Source of the DNA: Pisaster brevispinus
Lineage: Eukaryota > Echinodermata > Asteroidea > Forcipulatida > Asteriidae
DNA length: 64,000 nucleotides
Direction of reading: 5' to 3'
NCBI GenBank assembly: GCA_023634235.1
Contig: JAMKCF010000002.1
Span: 14,007,091 to 14,071,090 of the forward strand
The stretch's first letter is position 1. Each line of letters begins with the position of its first letter. This document shows, piece by piece, positions 1 through 9,449 of the stretch. The position numbers and the translations under genes were made by a program. A model generated the notes under the pieces. It saw nothing but the letters and a program-made list of their open reading frames with translations. It was not told the origin of the DNA and did not search any database.

Positions 1-85
1 CTTACACGCCTTGGTTACCTGGTCAACAAACAAACAGTAATCTGTCATTTTTTTTATTTTATCCAAAATACATTTATACAGGGGT

Positions 86-265
86 GTTGTGGCCGTCTGG
101 TTTAGGGCGGTGGACTCAAGTTTTGTAGTTTACAGAATCCGGATTCGAAACCTGGCCTGGTCAGTTGCGACACTTGTGTCCTTGAACGAGGCACTTTGCC
201 ATAATTGCTTCTCTCCACCCAGGAGTACAAAGGGGGTACTGGCACTGGTACTGGTGTAAATCTTT
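86..265 (+). repeat. tRNA-derived SINE-like copy
   Basis: Begins GTGGCCGTCTGG and contains the GACACTTGTGTCCTTGA block shared with copies at 7919, 43505, 56255 and 63215. It lies beyond the last fumarase exon inside the window. Confidence 0.55.
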
Positions 266-336
266 TGTTTAGGCTTCTACAAATTAATAACGGTAAAGTA
301 AACATGTTTGTTGACAAACACAACCATAAGCATTAC

Positions 337-3300
337 CTGCTTGCTGCGGTTTCCCTTGGCTAGCATAACCATACAGCCACCTGCTGCTTGGAAACCATCA
401 ACGTAAGAGTCCATCCTCCCAGCTGTGGTTGGACCAAACGATCCAGAAGCATAACCCTGGAACAAAATAAATCGGTACAAAAATTTTCATAAATGCACAT
501 TGCAGTTTTCTTAGTTTCCATGCAAATCGGCGTTAAATAAATCAGTTCACACAATCATCACCCCATCTCAGTGTTTCAAAGTTGAAAATAGGGAGAATGC
601 AACGTAGGGCTAGAGTTGGTGTAGCCCTGGTACGTAAACCCGGAGGTCGCAGGTTCAAATCCTGTTCTAGACAATTTTTCTGTGTTCGCCCAAAATATGT
701 AATTACCTCAGGGGTCTTAGCAGGCCCTGCATAGTAGACTGGGTGGTCTTTCAGGTATTGTGGCAGACCCTCTCCGCTGTCCAACCGCTCTTGTAATTTG
801 GCGTGAGCGATGTCTCGTGCCACCACTAGTGTACCCGTTAGGCTGAGACGCGTCTTGATCGGGTACGTTGACAAAGTCCTCAGGACGTCACTCATGGGTT
901 GGTTCAGATCAACCTGGAAGTAGAGCGAGAGGCGCCCAAAACAAAGACAGGAATGAGATTTAACAAAAGGTGAAAATTCCAGGAAAATTATTCGCGGGCC
1001 TGGGTTCCCCCTTACTCGTAGACCCAGGGCCCGATTTCACAAAGAGTTAAGATTGATCTCAACTCCAAATCACTCCTAATTGCTAAGCAAAGTGTGATGT
1101 AACAATACAAATCACCATGGGGATACTGACAACTCATCTCAAGATGAATCTTAGTGCTTTGTGAAATCGAGCCCAGAGCCTCTCTGATGTTACAATTTAA
1201 GAAGTTTACATAAACTCTATACAAACACATTCAAACAAAACTTTAGGTTTGGACAAAGTGTGGACTCTTATTTCTCCCTTGGTGACTTCTGTCTTTGATG
1301 AAATACTTGTTCTGTATCTGTATTTGTTTAGTTTTCTTTTATTTTCACTTGTATGAAAATAAATGTCAAATCGAATTGAATTGAATATTAAAGAAAATCT
1401 GAAGGCTAAAGGAGGTTTGAGAAATCCTGAATTCAGCAAAAAATCCTGGGAAAATTTTCAAGTATAAATTCCTAGTTGAACAAATTGTAATCCAACATTC
1501 AGAATATGTTTTGCATCGGAACCACCCAACAATGACAAGAAAAGTGACAATCACAGTTTGCATGCTCGGGCAATTTTCCATCTGTCCGCCCTTACCTTCA
1601 CAACTTCTCCTTCAAGATGCCCCTCCTCCACCTCCGGCAGGTACTTCCCTGGATCAGTCTCAAGCTGCTCCAAGAACACTCCATTCTCGGTGATTTTACC
1701 AAGAATCTAGAAAAACAAGGTGAACTTCTTTAAGACAGATGTTAAATTTACATCAGGGATAAAGAATGCTATTTGCGAATTACCCATACACCGATTTTGT
1801 GTAAAACTGGGTACTTTCCCCAGAGTTCTGTGTAAAAAATCTGACGGCATATTCATACTTGGCTGGGATTCGAACCAACGACCGCTGCCATTCTCTGCCG
1901 TCCAGACCACCGAGCTTGCCAGGTAGCTAAAAGAGGCAGTTGGAATCCTTTATTTTAGCAGCGGGTAGCACAAAGATTTAAGAGATGTTTATTAATTTGG
2001 ATCAGGGAAAATTAATTTTGTTTGTGTGTTGGGTGCACCTATGTGTGTTATTAGGCACTGTGTACACAGTACTTTCCCCGAGTGCTGTTGAAAAATTCCA
2101 AAGGCATATTACTCGGGAGGGATTCAAACCCATGACATTCATTCACAATTTTGTTACCCATTTTGTCTCCTAAAAAACAATTTAGATTTGATTTTCAGTA
2201 ATGTTAAAATAATATTCTGGAAATCCTTACAGACTTTTTTTCCTAGACATTTTGAGAAGTATCAACCGTACCGAAACAATTAACGCGTTCCATACCAGCA
2301 TAAGAAATTGTCGACAACTATTTGGCAAGAAAACCCACCTGTCTGTCTGCCGAGCAGGACACACCGAGACCCACAGGGCAAGATGCTCCATGTCTGGGTA
2401 GCCTGATCACTCTGACGTCGTGACAGAAGTATTTACCTCCGAACTGAGCCCCGATGCCGGTACTCCGACACAACTCTAAAATCTTCTGCTCCATATCGAG
2501 ATCACGGAAGGCTCGACCGTGCTCATTCCCTTTTGAAAAAAAAAAATGGTTGAAACGATTTCAATCAAAGTCAGAACTCATTTCCAACTTATTCCTTATA
2601 ATTATGAGAGGAAAGTAGCTACTGCAACAAAAAGAAAATCCAAAGGCATGTACTTCGTAATCAGTACTTTCGATGTACAGGTAAAAAGCCAAATAACATT
2701 CTTTACCCTTGATGCTAAGTTTAAGATCTATTGAATTGTTCAGGTACCCACTGCTAAAATATAGGATTCAAACTGCCTCTAGCTACCGGTCAAGTTGGTC
2801 CAGCGGTAAGACATCTGCTTTAGAATGGCAAAGGTCCTGGGTTCAAGTCTCACCCCAGTAATATGGCTGTGGATTTTCACAGGACTTGGGAGAGCACTGA
2901 GTATCTGCAGTGCTCACATCGGTGTATGGGTAAAAACTTTGCATTTGTTCTGGCCAAAGGCTTCGCTCGTCCCCAGCGCCTTGCATTAAAACCAAAGGCG
3001 CTGGGATGGGCAAACGTATCAAGCACGCTCATTGGTTAATGCTCAGTCCCATCATGCATCACACTCACACTGCAAGCGCTGCACGCATGACGTACTTCCT
3101 GAACAAGAATCTGTGCGAGCTGATTAGCCCATCCCAGCAGTCCTGGATAGGCCGCTGGGGCCGAGCGAAGGTAAAGGCTTTACAAGTCCATTCAATGCTC
3201 CACTCTAGGATAACACAGCCTTTGTTTTCTGATAAGGTTGATTCGGTGTTTTGGGGGTACATGACTGTTTCCATCAACTTCAAGCAACATCAAGGAAAGG

Positions 3301-6300
3301 ATTTTGGAGGATTTAACATTCACATGTATCTTTTCAAGGAGGCACGACATACCTGTAGTTGGAAGGTTATCAAGATATTTTGTGGATGCCATCTTGACGG
3401 TCTTGAGGGTCATCTCAGCCGAGAGTCCTCCAACGACAAAAGCTAAATGATACGGCGGGCAGGCTGCGGTCCCAATTGTCTAAGAAGAACATCAGTTCAT
3501 GGTAAAACAAGGCAAGATTAAAAAAGAATGTTTGTCTAATATCTGTTTGCCTTGTCAAGAAAAGCTACCTGATGTATTTAATGGTTTTGAAGTTTTCTAC
3601 TTTTTTACTTCGGAGGAGGGGAGGGGGGGAACCTCTTTAAACAGGTGACTGTTCCGAAACTCTGATGTTCCGTCTCACAATCTACAAACTAGGGTAAGGG
3701 TTAGGGTTAGGTTTAGAAACATATAGGGGTGTCGAAACATTGGGGTGTTGGAATATGGGTGTCGAAACATACGTGTGTAACCTTCAAACAAATAACATTA
3801 CCTTGATCTTTTCTCCTCAAGAAAAGTTGCCTCTTACATTTCATGGTTTTGAAGTTTCTTTACATTTCTTTATGTTTGTCTTCCTCTTCCGAGGCAAGAA
3901 GGATGGGGGGAGGTGTCTTCAAACAAACTGGTTTTACCTTGATCTTTTCATTGATGAAACTAGCCAGTTTCTCAGGGTTGAGAAGAGCCTTCGTCTGCTG
4001 GTAAAGAAACGTCTTGTTAGCCGACCCGCCTCCTTTAGCGATGAAGAGGAAGTTGTACTCGTTACCGGGCGTGGCATAGATTTCCACTTGAGCTGGGAGG
4101 TTGGTGCCTGTGTTCGTCTCCTTGAACATATCGAGGGGTGCGACCTGTGGGTGGTGAAGGAGAAGAGCAACGTGGTCAAGAGAGGGCAGCATTTAATGCC
4201 ACCTTCTACTGCAATTGAACCTGTAGAATGCCGACTCTACATCAGATCTGTGTGAGTCCTCATTATGCCAGGGCTGAGAGTCGTTGCTGACATAAAGGTT
4301 TGAAAATAGGCTCACATTTTTAAGGGGTCTGTTGAAATGATGGTTTGCCAACATTTTAGCAATCCCTGAAGCTGAAGAATTTAAAGGAACTTCTTGGAAC
4401 AGTATCCTTAGCACTAGAGATGTAGATTAAAAAGCCTACATTTTTTTAATATCTGAAGTAAATAACGGCTACTTTTTGCATCAAGCACACACAAAAAAAG
4501 GCTGAAATCAAATTAGATTTTTTGTTTATAAATGTTACAGTGCCAGTTGGTTCAAGTCCCGCTCCAGTCAATTTTTCTTTGTTCAAACCCAAATTATTAA
4601 AAAAATTACCCAGTCAGTTTCCCTTGTGGTTTATTACTTGATGTTTTGTTTATGTGAGCAGCTATTTTGACTGTTGAAGCTTTCCTATTCAGTCGGGTAC
4701 AGTTAGCCATGACATTGATGTTTTATCTTTCCACTGCTAACAGAGAGGCCCTTTTCAAAACCACGGCTTTGGCTTGGGCTACGGCTTAGGCTTCATCAGT
4801 TATTTTGAAAATGTGTGCTTTAGGTATGGGGCTTTAAACTGGTCCGTTCGAGCCCAAGCCAGAGCCCAAGCCGGTGCCCAACCCAAGCCGTAGTTTGGAA
4901 AAGGGACAGAGAGGGTGCACAGAGCAAAAAACAGACAAAGATCTGCATTCTCCTGGTTGATGGAGATGATGATGCCATCACCTCAAGGGGAGGACGAGAG
5001 GGCATTTCAAGAATAAAAATGTTTTGCAAGTTTGCCTCAACGCCAAAAGCCACTCTTGGGGGCTTTAACACGTTGACTGCCGGTCATAGATTCGTAGAGC
5101 GTTCCCATTTGCCAAGTGTGGTGTGCATGCGCGCATACCAACAGCAAAAACACTAAAAAAAAATAATTTGAACATACAAATTCTAAGGATGTATGTCCTC
5201 CAACACTGCCAGAAGCGTATTTGTTGCGTTCTCAGTGATGCCAGTGTATTCAATTAACAATACAAAAACCTTTCATTCTCTACGAGTATACTCGTAGTGG
5301 CAGAATCCGTTACACCTGTTACTACGAATATACTCGTAGGCGGCAGTCAACGTGTTAAGAAGACATCCTTTTTAAGATGAAAATAACTTGGGGGAGCTGA
5401 AGGTAGAAATTGATATTCCTCTTAAAACTGTCTAGATTGTAAAATGGAGGGAAAAATGCACCAGGGGTCGATTTCACAAAGATAGTCCTAACTTAGGACC
5501 TGTCCTAGGAGTTATTAAAAACTTAAGGCTAATCCTAAGTTAGGACGAGTAACTCGCCCTAACTCGAGATGAGACTAGTCTTAACTCTTTGTGAAATCCA
5601 CCCCAGGCAAGGAGTTCCAAAGAGATGCAGTACGTGGAATAAAGCTGCTGGAATGGCTCTTTGTTCTACATCTCACCAAAGCAAGAGTGTGTGGGTAAGA
5701 ACAAGCAGATAGCCTGGTGTCATGCTGAAACATCTTGGCCCCAATTTCATAGAGCTGTTTAAGCAACAAAATTACGCTAAACAGATTAAGGCTACCAGCC
5801 AAAATACCACGTCACATGTACAATCTGTGACTGGCATCCTGCTCATTATTGCTAAACAGGGATTTGTTAAGCAACATATGAAATTGGGTCCCAATAGGAG
5901 GAACCAGGTCATACACACTGGTGGCACATTTACCATAAAACATATCTGTAGAAAAGACAGAGGCTGGCATGTTGTGTTTTCTGTTTTTACCTGTGAGTAG
6001 CGCAGATTTCTCTGGGTGTAGGAGTCGTAAATTCCTCTGGATAAGTGCTCTTCATCTTTTTCATCCGTCCACACATTCTGCCCTCTCTTACCTGCCATAT
6101 TAATGAAATAAATACTTTTGAATTAGACACCTCCCAACTGGGGGCGGTCAGGTTGGCATAGTGGTTTCTCTCCTTGCCTTCCACCTCTAGGACCTCGGTT
6201 CGTATCCAGCCAGGGGCACTATGTGGATTGAGTTTTCAGTCCCTACCTGATTGCGTGGGTTTTCCCAGGAATAAATCTTGGGGGTTTTCCGCCCACATCT

Positions 6301-6405
6301 AAAACTGAAACTTCCTTCCTTGTCTTATCTTCATTGGGTTCTTGGCTATGTATAGTTGATTAAGTTCGCTTTTCTGAGAATTCTTGGCTTCACAACCAGA
6401 ATGAA

Positions 6406-6440
<35 letters not shown>

Positions 6441-8461
6441 ATCTCAACCACTGTACCAGTCCGGTAACACTCTTACTTAATCAATGAATCAATCATTCAA
6501 TTTATGAGGTGCCAATCCAATGGTTGCTGCTCATTGCACCAAACAGTACGGCCCTTCCATGGCAAAACAGCGTAACTAAAAAAATTACATTTTGAGAATA
6601 GCAATTATAGATATTAGCTGTTTTTTTGCCCAAAAAATGGGATGAAAGTGTAAAAACAGGCTGATATAGAACATGTTATATTCAAAGTTGGGCTGTTTTG
6701 CTATGGAAGGGTCGAGTAGGCCTAGGCTTTAAAACAAAAAGAGGAAGGATTCAACCAATGTTTTGAAAATGGCAATTGAAGGAGATTGTCGAATGTTCTG
6801 AGGAAGACGATTCCACGTCCAACAACTTGGGTGCAGCGATAGTCTTACTCAATCACTCTAGGAGTAAATCAAACTAATACAGACATACCCATGATGATAG
6901 CTGTTCCTGTGTCCTGACAGCCTGGGAGCACCATACCGGCCGCTATGTTAGCGTTCTTCAGAAGTTCCAGAGCGACGAATTTATCGTTACTGGACGCTTC
7001 GGGATCGTCAAGGATACTCCCCAATTGCTGGCGATCAAAGAAAACAATAGCTAATTTAAAAAATGGAGTTGTTTATTTCTTTCAGTTTGAGAGTGGACAT
7101 GTTAATCTTTGAATTTGGTACAGATGCCAAAATCTTTAAAATGACTAAGCCGATTTCACTAGAAGGGCATTTAAGTGAAATTATCAAGGTGATGTGAAAT
7201 GATGTGAGATGTTCATACTTTGGTCATGACCGTTACCCTGAAGAGAAATTGAGTAATTTTTATCAGAAAGCCTACTTGTCATAAAGATGGTGATGGTAGT
7301 AAGCATCTTGCAAAGTTATTTTGTCTGATTAGCTGCAACAAAAGAGTGCTAAAAAATTTGAATCTCCAGAGATCGCCTGCAGGCGACCAGGGAAATTTCA
7401 GTGGTGTCCGTTTGAATACTGTCCTCAATATTGGCCAGAGATGTGGTCGGTACCCGGTTTCATGTCACTAAATGTGGATGGATTTGGGGTTGATGATGAA
7501 AATACCGTGACAGTTTTTTTTACTGTTTTCTCAATAAGTAGGCACTGTGTTCAATTGAAACTCACGGTCACTTTTATTGTATCTTTCTTAATCATTTTAG
7601 CAATAAGTCAGCATGTCGACAAAACCAAACGATGACCCCCGATGAAGCTACATCCAAGACATTCCAATAGGTTTATTAAAGAATGTGTATTTCCCATACC
7701 AACCTGTAAGTGTTTTGGCCTCAACAAGTGTGCAATGTCAACCATTGCCTGTGCTGAGATTGCCCTCAGTGCCTCTGGCTCAACGCTCAGAATCTTGCGA
7801 CCTTTGACTTCAAAGGTCGATACAAAGTCACCTTTGATTAGGAAACAAAAAAACACAAGAATCAGTCAGGAATAACAAAAAAATTATGATAGGAGATTAT
7901 CAAGATTGCGTGTTGTAGAGTGTCCTCGCCGAGCGGTTTAGTGCTACCAATTCAAGTCGTCAGATTGTTGGTTCAAATCCGGGTCTTGACACTTGTGTCC
8001 TTGAGCAAAACACTTATTTTTGAAATTGTTCCGTGGCATTATACCCTGACTTAGGCTTATATAGTTCCGATAATCATAACCCTCCTTCATCTCCGGCTAT
8101 CAGGAGGATGGAGGGTTACAATTATCACAACTATCTGACTTACTAACATTGCTGAGTAAGTAAAAATAGAAGGACTGATTCATTTGTGATAGATTGAAAA
8201 ACACACTTTTTTTCACAAGGAGAAATTGAATCATATTTTGATCCACTTTCTCACCACTTTCTCTTGCTATTGTTTTCTTGTACCTGTCAGTTTCTTGTAT
8301 GGAATGTCAAGTGTAGAATCTGGCTTCATGATGTCTTGATAGTGGAACGCTTTGACGGCAGGTGCTGCTTTCGCTGCAGTGGCCTTGCTGCGACAGAGTG
8401 AAGACTGCAGCAGGCATCGTTGACAGAGCAACAATCCTGATCTTGAAGTCTGTGTCCACAT
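337..8461 (-). CDS. class I (Fe-S) fumarate hydratase, mitochondrial, 3' partial
   Basis: Interconverts fumarate and malate (TCA cycle). Coding exons in transcript order: 8461-8284, 7831-7704, 7027-6889, 6091-5991, 4144-3938, 3479-3353, 2529-2339, 1706-1596, 913-707, 456-337. All junctions are GT-AG and phases agree, giving 503 codons; FumA of E. coli has about 548 residues, so the last 50-60 residues lie left of the window. The product aligns along its whole length with bacterial FumA-type (class I) enzymes, not with the class II FH usual in animals. The three cluster-cysteine contexts are present: GCQDTGT (Cys139), GTAACPPYH (Cys258) and [13 protein letters not shown] (Cys344/352). Residues 1-35 are rich in Arg, Ser, Leu and Ala without acids, as in a mitochondrial presequence. 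The first ATG in frame after the 3' splice site (AG at 8504-8503) was chosen; a GTG upstream is not a plausible start. A non-coding first exon ending near 9135 is likely. A class I origin by ancient transfer or retention cannot be decided here. Confidence 0.94.
1026..1175. repeat. fold-back element, GATTTCACAAAG family
   Basis: Starts GGGCCCGATTTCACAAAG and ends CTTTGTGAAATCGAGCCC, giving imperfect terminal inverted repeats, with the shared core AATTGCTAAGCAAAGTGTGATG. It lies in a fumarase intron. Further copies are at 12010 and 16428. Confidence 0.7.
1800..1930 (-). repeat. SINE-like copy (reverse)
   Basis: On the minus strand it has a tRNA-like head (CCTGGCAAGCTCGGTGG) and a B-box-like GGTTCGAATCCC, followed by a short body. 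It lies in a fumarase intron and is not a functional tRNA. Confidence 0.5.
2786..2960 (+). repeat. tRNA-derived SINE-like copy
   Basis: The head GTTGGTCCAGCGGTAAGAC resembles an A-box, and GGGTTCAAGTCTCACC resembles a B-box. The body TGTGGATTTTCACAGGACTTGG follows. It lies in a fumarase intron. Confidence 0.55.
3550..3955. repeat. local duplications around fumarase exon 5 donor
   Basis: Plus-strand 3781-3815 repeats 3918-3953 (both contain CTTCAAACAAA, then TTACCTTGATCTTTTC), so the 3' end and donor of exon 5 (minus strand) exist twice. A second pair, 3556-3610 and 3818-3875, shares AAGAAAAG and ATGGTTTTGAAGTTT. The copy at 3781 is a possible decoy donor. Confidence 0.6.
3690..3716 (+). repeat. 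short interstitial telomere-like repeat
   Basis: About three degenerate TTAGGG units (AGGGTAAGGGTTAGGGTTAG) lie in a fumarase intron. The stretch is too short and internal to be a chromosome end. Confidence 0.6.
4746..4908. repeat. fold-back element rich in AAGCC/GGCTT
   Basis: The left arm begins GGCCCTTTTCAAAACCACGG and the right arm ends CCGTAGTTTGGAAAAGGG, an imperfect inverted repeat with GGCTTGGGCT/AGCCCAAGCC cores. Similar sequence occurs at 30270-30405 and 35131-35255. Confidence 0.6.
5065..5358. mobile_element. TTAA-flanked MITE, piggyBac-like
   Basis: Perfect 18-bp terminal inverted repeats TTAACACGTTGACTGCCG lie at 5065-5082 and 5341-5358; the outer TTAA is the likely target duplication. 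Inside are an 18-bp perfect palindrome CTACGAGTATACTCGTAG (5280-5297) and a one-mismatch copy at about 5322-5339. The 294-bp element has no ORF, so it is non-autonomous. It lies in a fumarase intron. Confidence 0.8.
5463..5605. repeat. fold-back element, TCCTAACTTAGGA family
   Basis: Starts GGGGTCGATTTCACAAAG and ends CTTTGTGAAATCCACCCC, with internal AGTCCTAACTTAGGAC and CCTAAGTTAGGACGAGTAAC. Nearly the same element is at 57212-57357, and a diverged one at 51346-51512. Confidence 0.75.
5735..5895. repeat. fold-back element, CAATTTCATAGAGCTG family
   Basis: Starts GGCCCCAATTTCATAGAGCTG and ends TATGAAATTGGGTCCC, with the internal CACATGTACAATCTGTGACTGG core seen in copies at 20890, 21084, 40135 and 43912. 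Confidence 0.7.
6146..6442 (+). mobile_element. tRNA-derived SINE with (AATA)n tail
   Basis: A good pol III A-box (TGGCATAGTGG, 6154-6164) and B-box (GGTTCGTATCC, 6197-6207) are followed by a body with AGTCCCTACCTGATTGCGTG and GGGGGTTTTCCGCCC, and an AAATA-type tail at 6403-6442. A related copy is at 26995-27180. The tRNA part is not a complete cloverleaf. It lies in a fumarase intron. Confidence 0.75.
7919..8060 (+). repeat. SINE-like copy with Leu/Ser-tRNA-like head
   Basis: The head GTCCTCGCCGAGCGGTTTAG resembles a class II tRNA A-box, and GGTTCAAATCC (7970-7980) is a B-box, followed by TTGACACTTGTGTCCTTGAG. It lies in the first coding intron of the fumarase gene. Confidence 0.6.
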
Positions 8462-8502
8462 TCTTGCAGTGTGTGGATGCTCTGGTCTAACCACAAAATG
8501 GA

Positions 8503-9449
8503 CTGAAAAGACGAAAAGTGTTAAATTTATGATGCATGTTAGTTTAAATCAATGAATGGAAGATCAAAAAGGCCATAACAAAGTTAAATTAATAATTTAA
8601 CCAATATCTTATTTCAGGATTTTTAAAACTTAAAAGCTAAGAACTTTTACTAGTTTGTAACTTTTGAAATCCATTAAATAATAGGACTAGGAGCATGTTG
8701 ATAATTGTTACTTTGTCTTTTATTTTTATTTAGTTCAAAAAGTTCTTAAAACTTTGAAAGAACTTTTTGTACTCGCTAAAATTCCACCATAACATACTAT
8801 CGAAAAAAAAAGCGGTCCTTGAGCAAATAAATGGTTGAATATGCTTTTCTCTATGCGACTGAACCAGGTATTTGGATGTAAAAAAATGTGGTGGTCTAGG
8901 CGGGTAAGCAATGAAACCAGCAGCAGGCAATCAGCATGCAGAAATATGATTATTTCATGATTTTGTAACGGTCGGTTAATACCGAGAAATAGGTTATCTG
9001 CTGATTCATGAAATCGGTTTGCTTTTTAATTTTCACAAAATAATAGTTAATATAGGTTTATTCTCCTTTATGTGTAAATTCACTTATGTTACTTCAGTTC
9101 CTTTTCGAAAAGGGTAAAATTCAGAAATATTTACCGGCGTTTGGGTCGTCTGTCACTGCAAACGGTACCTCATAGGAAAGCCTGGTATCTTTATCGCAAT
9201 TGCATTAATTTTTTACGTGAGAAGGCTAGGTGCCAGTCCGGGTTAAAGGGCCATAATGATATGCAGATTTTAACCAATCAACGACAGTTTTAGATTTAGG
9301 CCTTTTTATTTGTCCAATGAGAAAACGGAATGTTAGTGGCATAAACACGGCGCCATATTTGACTCAGAGATTTCTAGCACAATTTTTTTTTGCTAACAAT
9401 CTCTCAATGAAAATTTCGTTTTACTGCGATTTAGAGTAAACATACTGCT
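8503..9449. promoter_or_regulatory. shared upstream region of fumarase and brambleberry genes
   Basis: The fumarase coding exon starts just below this stretch and the brambleberry ATG lies just above it, so the two genes are divergent. A donor-like site on the minus strand (CCG|GTAAAT, exon end 9135) suggests a non-coding fumarase exon around 9135-9200. Between that and 9449 are two CCAAT-type motifs (AACCAATCAACG near 9276 and TGTCCAATGAGA near 9310) and a CGGCGCCATATTTGA stretch near 9349, typical of TATA-less bidirectional promoters. The remaining sequence (8503-9130) is AT-rich intron with no other signal I can name. Promoter identity is an inference from layout and motifs. Confidence 0.45.

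Noticed and set aside
2786..2960. Possible tRNA gene, from A- and B-box-like motifs
   Set aside because: The acceptor and anticodon stems do not pair and the sequence continues into a SINE body; the same holds for the copies at 6146, 7919, 43505, 56255 and 63215.
3690..3716. Telomeric repeat indicating a chromosome end
   Set aside because: Only about three degenerate units, located inside an intron of an intact gene.
8461..8494. Upstream start of the fumarase at 8494
   Set aside because: That codon is GTG, not used as a start in animal nuclear genes; the first ATG at 8461 gives a good presequence.
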